A stretch of 64,000 nucleotides of DNA from Pseudomonas gingeri (GTDB lineage: Bacteria; Pseudomonadota; Gammaproteobacteria; Pseudomonadales; Pseudomonadaceae): assembly GCF_013385635.1 (NCBI RefSeq), contig NZ_JACAPR010000021.1:1-64000 (forward strand). The letters are read 5' to 3'. Each line of letters opens with the position of its first letter. Positions within the stretch are counted from its first letter, which is position 1. Position numbers and translations under genes: made by a program. The notes under the pieces were generated by a model. That model was given only the letters and a program-made list of their open reading frames with translations, made no database searches and had not been told where the DNA came from. Positions 16,109 to 22,519 of this stretch are shown here, piece by piece.

Positions 16109-17145
16109 CAGGCACGCCCCCGCAACAGGAGATAAAGGAAGAACGGCGCCCCGATAAAGGCGGTGACGATACCGATCGGCAGTTCCGCCGGCGCCAGCGC
16201 CAAGCGCGCCACCAGGTCGGCGAACAACAGCAGGCTGGCGCCCGCCAGGACGGAGGCCGGCAGCAACACCCGATGATCCGGCCCGGCCAACAACCGTACC
16301 AGATGTGGAACCACCAGCCCGATAAAGCCGATCATGCCGGCTGCCGCCACCGCCGCGCCGACACCCAGTGCCGTACAGAGCACCAGTTCGCGCTTGAGCC
16401 CTTCGACATCGATGCCCAGGTGACTGGCCTCCGACTCACCGAGCAGCAGTGCATTCAGGGCCTTGGCCCGCCGCGGCAACCAGAACGCGACCGCCGCGGT
16501 GACCAGCAGCAACGGCCATAGCCGCGCGTAGCTGGCGCCGTTGAGGCTGCCCAGGTTCCAGAATGTCAGGGTGCGCAAGGTCGCATCGTCGGCCAGGTAG
16601 GTGAAGAGACCGACCGCGGAGCTGGCCAGGGCCGTCAGGGCGATCCCGGCGAGTAACATGGTGGCGACACTGGTCTGGCCGTTGCGGCGGCCGAGCCGAT
16701 AGACCAGCGCCGTCACCCCAAGCCCGCCGAGAAAAGCGCAGAGCGACAGCAGATAAGGCCCCAGAGCCTCCGGCAGCCCGCCGAACGCCGCACCGCCGAC
16801 GATGGCGATAGCCGCCCCAAGCGCGGCCCCACTGGAAACACCCACCAGGCCGGGATCAGCCAGCGGATTGCGAAACAGTCCCTGCATCGCCACGCCGGAC
16901 AAGGCCAAGACCCCGCCCACGGCCAGCCCTAGCAGGGTGCGCGGCAAACGAATCTGCCCGAGGATCAGTTCCGCCTGCTCCAACCCCTCGGCGGGCAATG
17001 GCAAACCCAGCAAGCGCAATGCGGCACGCAGGGTATCGACCAGCGGCAGGCTGACCGGTCCCAATGCCAGCGATAGCCAGACCGCCAGCGCACACAGCAG
17101 ACTCAAGCCGATAAACAGGGCTCGGGGCTTGACCAGGGTCGTCAT
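16108..17145 (-). CDS. hmuU: Heme ABC transporter permease
   Basis: 345 residues, FecCD/BtuC-family permease with about ten membrane segments. It contains the family motif GVAMQGLFRNPLADPGLVGVSSGAALG (about 85-111; the R-N-P-L-A-x-P coupling helix that contacts the ATPase) and the C-terminal GFIGLVVPHLVRLLAGPDHR. Its ATG overlaps the hmuT stop (ATGA), giving tight coupling in the operon. Confidence 0.94.
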   Translation of the reverse strand: MTTLVKPRALFIGLSLLCALAVWLSLALGPVSLPLVDTLRAALRLLGLPLPAEGLEQAELILGQIRLPRTLLGLAVGGVLALSGVAMQGLFRNPLADPGLVGVSSGAALGAAIAIVGGAAFGGLPEALGPYLLSLCAFLGGLGVTALVYRLGRRNGQTSVATMLLAGIALTALASSAVGLFTYLADDATLRTLTFWNLGSLNGASYARLWPLLLVTAAVAFWLPRRAKALNALLLGESEASHLGIDVEGLKRELVLCTALGVGAAVAAAGMIGFIGLVVPHLVRLLAGPDHRVLLPASVLAGASLLLFADLVARLALAPAELPIGIVTAFIGAPFFLYLLLRGRA

Positions 17146-18017
17146 GGCGCCGCCGATGCCGTCGGATAGAACTCACCGGCCAGGGTTTTCAGCGCTTGCG
17201 GCAGTCGCGGGCCAAGACCGCCGACCAACAAGGTCGGGTCGAGTTCGAAGACCCTTCCCGCCTTGGCGGCCCGGGTCGAAGCCAGAATCGGGTTTTCCTT
17301 CATCAGCGCCTGGCGGGCCGCCTCGCCCGTCAGGCTCCGATCGGCGAAGACCAGGACTTCGGGGTTCAACCCGGCCAGGGCCTCCACGGAAAACGGCTTG
17401 TAACCGCTGTGGGTCGCCAGGTTATGACCACCCGCCCGGGTCAGCAACCAGTCGGCTGCGGTGTCCTTGCCGGCAATCAGTGGTTTGCCACCGGCGTGCC
17501 CGAGCAACAGCAGCACGCCTGGAGCCGCCTGCTTGCCCTGCGCCTGCCTGACCCAGTCCTGTTGCTGGTCGAGCTGTTGCTGGTAGCCCTGGAACAACTG
17601 GCCGGCCTGGGCCTCGTTACCCAGCAGTTTGCCCAGGTGCTGCAAGTTGCCTTGCAACGTCGGCAAGTCGGCTTCGGCGGAGAACAGTTCCACCTGCACC
17701 CCGGCATTGCGGATCTGCGCCAACACCGGCGGCGGGCCCATTTCCTCGGTACCGACCAGGATCTGCGGACGCAGGCTGAGGATGCCTTCGGCCGACAACT
17801 GCCGCTGATAGCCGATGCTTGGCAGGGCCTTGAGGGTCTCGGGATGCTGGCTGGTGGTATCGACGCCGACCAGTTTCGCCTCACCGCCCAGCACACTGAC
17901 CCACTCGGACAACGCGCCGCCGGCACTGACCCAGCGTTGCGGCAGCTCGGCGGCCATGGCGGCATGGCTGAGCGCAAGCCCGGCTCCAAGTGCAATCAGG
18001 CGGGAACTCAGGCGCAT
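17142..18017 (-). CDS. hmuT: Periplasmic heme-binding protein of the HmuTUV transporter
   Basis: 291 residues from ATG at 18017 (MRLSSRLIAL) with AAGGA upstream; signal peptide to about residue 23 (AMA|AEL). Class III (BtuF-like) binding protein. SIGYQRQLSAEGILSL contains the conserved tyrosine (about residue 73) that ligates heme in PhuT/ShuT. First gene of hmuTUV. A Fur-box-like sequence lies about 90 bases upstream. The outer-membrane receptor and the cytoplasmic heme protein PhuS that accompany it in P. aeruginosa are not next to it. Confidence 0.93.
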   Translation of the reverse strand: MRLSSRLIALGAGLALSHAAMAAELPQRWVSAGGALSEWVSVLGGEAKLVGVDTTSQHPETLKALPSIGYQRQLSAEGILSLRPQILVGTEEMGPPPVLAQIRNAGVQVELFSAEADLPTLQGNLQHLGKLLGNEAQAGQLFQGYQQQLDQQQDWVRQAQGKQAAPGVLLLLGHAGGKPLIAGKDTAADWLLTRAGGHNLATHSGYKPFSVEALAGLNPEVLVFADRSLTGEAARQALMKENPILASTRAAKAGRVFELDPTLLVGGLGPRLPQALKTLAGEFYPTASAAP

Positions 18018-18102
18018 AGACGAATTTCCTTCGAAAGGTTGATCAAGCAAGCGGCGGGATCAAGGTGGCGGGTAAGAGACCGCCCCAGGGCAATCAGCTA
18101 TT

Positions 18103-18121
18103 TGATAATTATTTGCATTTA
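18103..18121. promoter_or_regulatory. Fur-box-like sequence between hmuT and the Rieske gene
   Basis: TGATAATTATTTGCATTTA matches the Fur consensus at about 13 of 19 positions on the better strand, with two intact GATAAT/ATTATC-type hexamers. It is centred in a 206-bp divergent gap, so it may control hmuTUV, the Rieske gene or both. This is inference from position and match. Confidence 0.65.
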
Positions 18122-18223
18122 AACGTCAACCCAAGACATGCCCTGTCACAGGTTTCGTTCAGCTCCAGCAGCCGCCATACTGCTTCATTAATTAAAGGCA
18201 AGGCGGGCGGTCAAAGGATCAGC

Positions 18224-18541
18224 ATGAAGTTTCTCTGCGCATCACAGATACTCGCCGACAACAGCAGCCGTGGTTTCGAAGTGGATGGCAGGCCGGTGCT
18301 GGCGGTACGCCGCGAGGGTCGGGTGTATCTCTATCAGAATCGCTGCCCGCATCGGGGTATTGCCCTGGAGTGGCAGCCCGACCAGTTTCTCGACGCCAGT
18401 GCGAGCCTGATCCAGTGCGCCACCCATGGCGCACTGTTCCTGATCGAAAGCGGTGAATGCGTGGCCGGGCCTTGTGTCGGACAGTCACTGCTGGCACTGC
18501 CCTGCCGGGAAGATGCCGAGGGGATCTGGGTCCAGGCCTGA
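18224..18541 (+). CDS. Small Rieske [2Fe-2S] protein
   Basis: 105 residues from ATG at 18224 with AAAGGA upstream. Rieske ligands: C-P-H (NRCPHRGIALE, about 41-43) and C-A-T-H (IQCATHGALFLIESGECVAGPC, about 67-70). There is no catalytic oxygenase domain, so it is a stand-alone Rieske ferredoxin-type protein. It is divergent from the heme transporter with a shared Fur-box-like site, suggesting a role in iron/heme metabolism; its partner is unknown. Confidence 0.9.
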   Translation: MKFLCASQILADNSSRGFEVDGRPVLAVRREGRVYLYQNRCPHRGIALEWQPDQFLDASASLIQCATHGALFLIESGECVAGPCVGQSLLALPCREDAEGIWVQA

Positions 18542-18545
18542 GGTG

Positions 18546-19253
18546 TCAGAGCAACACCGGCAAACGCTGATCGATCCGTACTTCTTCGGCGCTGAGGCTG
18601 ACCCCGTAGGCAAGCACCTCGACGCCCACCGCCACGGCCTCATGCAGCGCATCGGCATAGCCCGGATCGATCTCGTGGGCCGGCCGCACTGCTTCGATCC
18701 CTGTCAGGTTCACGCAATACAGTTGCACCGCCCGCACGCCTTCCCGGGCCAGGGCGGCCAACTCGCGCAGATGCTTGGCTCCGCGCTGGGTGACCGCATC
18801 GGGAAACGCCGCGACGGCGGTTCCGTCAAAGCCGAGGGTGACGCTTTTCACTTCGACAAACGCCGGGCCCGCCGGGTAATCCAGGCGAAAATCGATCCGG
18901 CTGTTTTCCTGGCCATAAGCGACCTCGCGCTTCAGCCCGGTGAAGCCGTTGAGCTCGACGATCAGGCCGGCGCGCAAGGCCTCTTCAACCAACTGATTGG
19001 CCCGCGCCGTGTTGACACACGCCAGCCGCCCTTGCGGGGTCTCGCCTATTTCCCAGGTACCGGGCAATTTGCGCTTGGGGTCGCTGGAACGACTGAACCA
19101 GACCTGCCCGCCCTCAACCATGCAGTTGAGCATCGAGCCGGTATTCGGGCAGTGGATCGTCAGCAGTTCGCCGGCGGTGGTTTCGATATCCGCCAGGAAA
19201 CGCTTGTAGCGCCTGATCAGTCGTCCTTCTTCGAGTGCAGGAGAAAAACGCAT
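18546..19253 (-). CDS. sfsA: SfsA family protein (sugar fermentation stimulation protein A)
   Basis: 235 residues from ATG at 19253, which overlaps the aminotransferase stop (ATGA). The family signatures RYKRFLADIE, NTGSMLNCM and SRIDFRLDY..AFVEVKSVTL are visible; the D-x(n)-E-V-K arrangement matches the PD-(D/E)xK nuclease-like core proposed for the family. In E. coli its overexpression stimulates maltose use; the biochemical role remains unclear. It is co-transcribed with the aminotransferase. Confidence 0.93.
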   Translation of the reverse strand: MRFSPALEEGRLIRRYKRFLADIETTAGELLTIHCPNTGSMLNCMVEGGQVWFSRSSDPKRKLPGTWEIGETPQGRLACVNTARANQLVEEALRAGLIVELNGFTGLKREVAYGQENSRIDFRLDYPAGPAFVEVKSVTLGFDGTAVAAFPDAVTQRGAKHLRELAALAREGVRAVQLYCVNLTGIEAVRPAHEIDPGYADALHEAVAVGVEVLAYGVSLSAEEVRIDQRLPVLL

Positions 19254-20425
19254 CAGCCTTGCCAACTCCGCAGGCCACGGGCAATCCGCTCCACCGCTTC
19301 CTGCAACCGCGGCAGGCTTTGGGTGTAGGCGAAACGCACATGGTGACTGGCCAGGTGACGACCGAAATCCAGTCCCGGAGTGAACGCCACATGCTCGGTC
19401 TCGAGGAAATGCTTGCAGAACGCGAAGGCATCGCCGCCAAACGCGCTGACATCCGCGTACAGATAGAAAGCCCCTTCAGGCTCCACCGCAATCCCGAAGC
19501 CCAACTCACGCAACGCCGGCAGGAGGAAATCCCGACGCCGGCCGAACTCGGCCCGACGCTCTTCGAGGATGCTCAGGGTTTGTGGCTCGAAACAGGCCAG
19601 GGCAGCGTGCTGAGCCATGCTCGGTGCGCTGATGTAGAGGTTCTGGGCCAGTTTCTCCAGATCGGCCACGGCCTCCGGCGGTGCCACCAGCCAACCCAGG
19701 CGCCAACCGGTCATGCCGAAATATTTGGAAAAGCTATTAAGGACAAAGGCGCTGTCATCGACTTCCAGCACACTGGCGGCGTCACAGCCATAGGTCAGAC
19801 CGTGATAGATCTCATCGACGACCAGATGGCCGTTACGCGCCTTGATGGCCTTCGACAACCCCGCCAGTTCGTCGCGACCCAGCAGGGTGCCGGTCGGGTT
19901 GGCCGGTGACGCGACCAGGGCGCCGACGCTGTCCTCGTTCCAATGCCGGTCCACCAGTTCGGCGGTCAGTTGATAACGCACATCCGGTCCGACCGGTACT
20001 AACTGTGCCGCACCTTCCACCAGCCGCAGGAAATGGCGATTGCACGGGTAGCCGGGGTCGGCCAGCAGCCAGTGTTTGCCCGGATCCACCAGCAGGCTGC
20101 TGGCCAGCAGCAACGCCCCGGAACCGCCGGGGGTGACCAGGATGCGCTGCGGATCGACGCTCACGCCATAGCGCTGCCGGTAGAAACCGGCGATCGCCTC
20201 GCGCAGCTCCGGCAACCCGCGCGCCGCGGTGTAGCGGGTCTTGCCCGCGGCCAGGGCGGCCTGCCCGGCCTGGATGATCGGCTCCGCCGTGGTGAAGTCC
20301 GGCTCGCCGATCTCGAGGTGGATCACATCGTGCCCGGCCGCCTGCAGCTCATTGGCGCGCGCCAGCAGGGCCATCACGTGGAACGGTTCGATCGCGCGGC
20401 TGCGCGCACTGTAGGGCTGAGCCAT
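19253..20425 (-). CDS. Pyridoxal-phosphate-dependent aminotransferase, class I/II
   Basis: 390 residues, aspartate aminotransferase superfamily fold type I. The PLP lysine is in NSFSKYFGMTGWRLGW (about residue 233), with the substrate-carboxylate Arg in HVRFAYTQS near the C-terminus, and the conserved ASPANPTGT and VVDEIYHGLTY. The amino acid substrate cannot be assigned; synteny matches PAO1 PA4722, annotated as an aspartate aminotransferase. First gene of a pair with sfsA. TAGAAT about 30 bases upstream could be its -10. Confidence 0.9.
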   Translation of the reverse strand: MAQPYSARSRAIEPFHVMALLARANELQAAGHDVIHLEIGEPDFTTAEPIIQAGQAALAAGKTRYTAARGLPELREAIAGFYRQRYGVSVDPQRILVTPGGSGALLLASSLLVDPGKHWLLADPGYPCNRHFLRLVEGAAQLVPVGPDVRYQLTAELVDRHWNEDSVGALVASPANPTGTLLGRDELAGLSKAIKARNGHLVVDEIYHGLTYGCDAASVLEVDDSAFVLNSFSKYFGMTGWRLGWLVAPPEAVADLEKLAQNLYISAPSMAQHAALACFEPQTLSILEERRAEFGRRRDFLLPALRELGFGIAVEPEGAFYLYADVSAFGGDAFAFCKHFLETEHVAFTPGLDFGRHLASHHVRFAYTQSLPRLQEAVERIARGLRSWQG

Positions 20426-20822
20426 TAGCCTTCCTTGATTGGGGTGGGCAAAATTCGATTCTACCCAACCTCGCTCCCCCGGGAACCTTTAAAACGTCCC
20501 CGATGCCAAGGTTGCCCCGGGGCAAAGCAATACGACGATGCGCCCAGGATTGACTAAAATGAACATTCAACCATCCCGTCGATCAGCCCGTCACGGTCCT
20601 GAAACCACCGTGAAACCTGCCGGCGCGATACTTGCCGACGAAGGTCCCGTCGAAGATCACCGGAAACCGACGGGGCTCGCCCGCATCTCAAGGCTCGACA
20701 ACCGGGAGTAGCGCGCCCCGATTCGATCTGGTAAGTTCGCCCGCTTGCAGCCGCAGGGCCGGCAGGTGTCGGTGATGTTGAAATCCTGCGCAATGGATTA
20801 GAAGAGTAGAGGCGGTCCATTC
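20426..20822. other. Long intergenic region upstream of dksA
   Basis: 397 bases between the divergent aminotransferase and dksA genes. A 50-codon plus-strand ORF (20559-20711) and an 88-codon minus-strand ORF are present but lack the third-position GC bias of neighbours, so I do not call them. The region must hold promoters for both flanking genes; a long dksA leader is possible. Confidence 0.4.
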
Positions 20823-21269
20823 ATGCCCACCCAAGCAAAGCAGCAAAGCACTGAGCAAAAGATCAGCGGCTTCGAACCCTATGTTGAAGGCAAGGGCGAG
20901 GAGTACATGGGCGAGCCCATGCGCAAGCACTTCACCAAGATCCTGCAAAAATGGAAGCAGGACCTGATGCAGGAAGTCGACCGCACCGTTGACCACATGA
21001 AAGACGAAGCGGCCAACTTTCCTGATCCCGCCGACCGCGCCAGCCAGGAAGAGGAATTCAGCCTCGAACTGCGCGCCCGCGACCGCGAACGCAAGCTGAT
21101 CAAGAAAATCGACAAGACCCTGCAGCTCATCGAAGACGAAGAGTATGGCTGGTGCGAGTCCTGCGGTGTCGAGATCGGCATCCGCCGTCTGGAAGCCCGA
21201 CCGACCGCCGATATGTGCGTCGACTGCAAGACCCTTGCAGAGATCAAGGAAAAACAGGTCGGCAAGTAA
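20823..21269 (+). CDS. dksA: RNA polymerase-binding transcription factor DksA
   Basis: 148 residues. The coiled-coil runs from about 38 to 110, with the acidic tip D-P-A-D-R-A (about 69-74) that reaches the RNA polymerase secondary channel; the C-terminal zinc finger has four cysteines (C-E-S-C ... C-V-D-C). It works with ppGpp in the stringent response. It is the Zn-binding form, not the cysteine-poor DksA2. Monocistronic: a terminator follows at 21289. Confidence 0.97.
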   Translation: MPTQAKQQSTEQKISGFEPYVEGKGEEYMGEPMRKHFTKILQKWKQDLMQEVDRTVDHMKDEAANFPDPADRASQEEEFSLELRARDRERKLIKKIDKTLQLIEDEEYGWCESCGVEIGIRRLEARPTADMCVDCKTLAEIKEKQVGK

Positions 21270-21288
21270 TCCATGCCGGACTGAACGA

Positions 21289-21318
21289 ACGGAGCGTGCG
21301 AACGCTCCGTTTTCGTTT
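21289..21318 (+). terminator. dksA intrinsic terminator
   Basis: ACGGAGCGT-GCGA-ACGCTCCGT hairpin, then TTTCGTTT. It lies 20 bases after the stop codon. Confidence 0.88.
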
Positions 21319-21365
21319 CTGCGTTTTCTGGCGCTGCCCTCCACGGATTCAGTACCCTGCGACTT

Positions 21366-22265
21366 ATGACTGCCATCACCGCTTCGCCCACCTATATCGG
21401 ACGCTTCGCTCCCACGCCCAGCGGACACCTGCACTTCGGCTCGCTGGTCGCGGCACTGGCCTCCTACCTGGACGCCCGTTCGGTCGGCGGTCGCTGGTTG
21501 CTGCGCATGGAAGACCTCGACCCGCCACGGGAGGTCCCCGGCGCCCAGGCCGCGATCCTCGATGCACTGGAACGCTACGGCTTCGAGTGGGATGGCGAAA
21601 TGGTCCGCCAGAGCGACCGGCATGAAGCCTACGCCCAGGTACTCAATCGCCTGTTCAGCCAGGGACTGGCCTACGCCTGCACCTGCTCGCGCAAAGAGCT
21701 GGAAGCCTATGACGGGATTTACCCCGGCCTGTGTCGCAACCTCGGGCACGACATCGACAACGCCGCCATCCGCCTGCGTGTCCCGGAGCTGAGCTACAGC
21801 TTCAGGGACCGGGTCCAGGGCGAGTTCCGCCAGCACCTGGGACGCGAGGCCGGCGACTTCGTGATCCGTCGCCGTGATGGGCTGTATGCCTATCAACTGG
21901 CGGTGGTGCTCGACGATGCCTGGCAAGGCGTGACCGATATCGTGCGCGGGGCCGACCTGCTGGATTCGACACCGCGTCAACTGTACCTGCAGGAATTGCT
22001 GGGACTGTCGCAACCGCGTTACCTGCATGTGCCGCTGATTATCCAGCCGGACGGCAACAAGCTCGGCAAGTCCTACCGTTCCCCGCCGCTGACCGGCGAT
22101 CAGGCCACGCCGTTGCTGATGCGGGCCCTGCGTACACTGGGGCAGACACCGCCCGCCGCCCTGGAACAGGCCACGCCCAGGGAAGTCCTCGACTGGGGAA
22201 TTGGCCATTGGGATGCCACACTGATTCCCAGGGTCGCGACCCTGGCCGAAGCGCAATTGCACTGA
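21366..22265 (+). CDS. gluQ: Glutamyl-Q tRNA(Asp) synthetase
   Basis: 299 residues, a truncated glutamyl-tRNA synthetase paralogue lacking the anticodon-binding domain. It attaches glutamate to queuosine at position 34 of tRNA(Asp). The HIGH-like motif is FAPTPSGHLHFG (about 14-25) and the KMSKS-like motif is KLGKSYR (about 234-240); the zinc site is CTCSRKELEAYDGIYPGLC (C-x-C ... Y-x-x-x-C). The dksA-gluQ order is conserved in gammaproteobacteria. A terminator separates it from dksA. Confidence 0.96.
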   Translation: MTAITASPTYIGRFAPTPSGHLHFGSLVAALASYLDARSVGGRWLLRMEDLDPPREVPGAQAAILDALERYGFEWDGEMVRQSDRHEAYAQVLNRLFSQGLAYACTCSRKELEAYDGIYPGLCRNLGHDIDNAAIRLRVPELSYSFRDRVQGEFRQHLGREAGDFVIRRRDGLYAYQLAVVLDDAWQGVTDIVRGADLLDSTPRQLYLQELLGLSQPRYLHVPLIIQPDGNKLGKSYRSPPLTGDQATPLLMRALRTLGQTPPAALEQATPREVLDWGIGHWDATLIPRVATLAEAQLH

Positions 22266-22342
22266 CGCCCCTTGCAGGTTGGCGCCCATCCGTTACCATC
22301 GCCGCACGTTTTCGGGCACGCCTATAAAAAAGAGAGGCCAGG

Positions 22343-22519
22343 ATGTACATCTATCGATTGGTCCTGCTCCTGGTAGTCGGGATCTACCTGTTCTCGCCGG
22401 CGATCATGGACTGGTGGATCGACGCGACGGGCGCCTGGTATCGGCCCTATCTGCTCTGGCTGATTCTGATCGTCGTGACCTTCATCCTGCAGAGCCAAAA
22501 AGATGCCGATGAGCTTTAG
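22343..22519 (+). CDS. cbrX: CbrX-like small membrane protein upstream of cbrA
   Basis: 58 residues (ATG at 22343, TAG at 22517-22519). It has two predicted membrane segments, about residues 5-22 (YRLVLLLVVGIYLF) and 36-50 (YLLWLILIVVTFIL), with a short W-W-I-D loop between. The Shine-Dalgarno is GAGAGG/CAGGA. The reading frame overlaps cbrA by 17 bases. A small ORF in this position is described in P. putida as cbrX, with translation coupled to cbrA; I assign the name from that recollection and from position. Confidence 0.85.
   Translation: MYIYRLVLLLVVGIYLFSPAIMDWWIDATGAWYRPYLLWLILIVVTFILQSQKDADEL

Noticed and set aside
20559..20711. 50-codon plus-strand ORF in the dksA upstream region
   Set aside because: Weak third-position GC bias compared with neighbours, no Shine-Dalgarno and no recognisable family.
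20554..20820. 88-codon minus-strand ORF upstream of dksA, and a coding-looking stretch at about 20590-20690
   Set aside because: Interrupted by a stop in the most gene-like frame and without a start signal; not enough to call a pseudogene.
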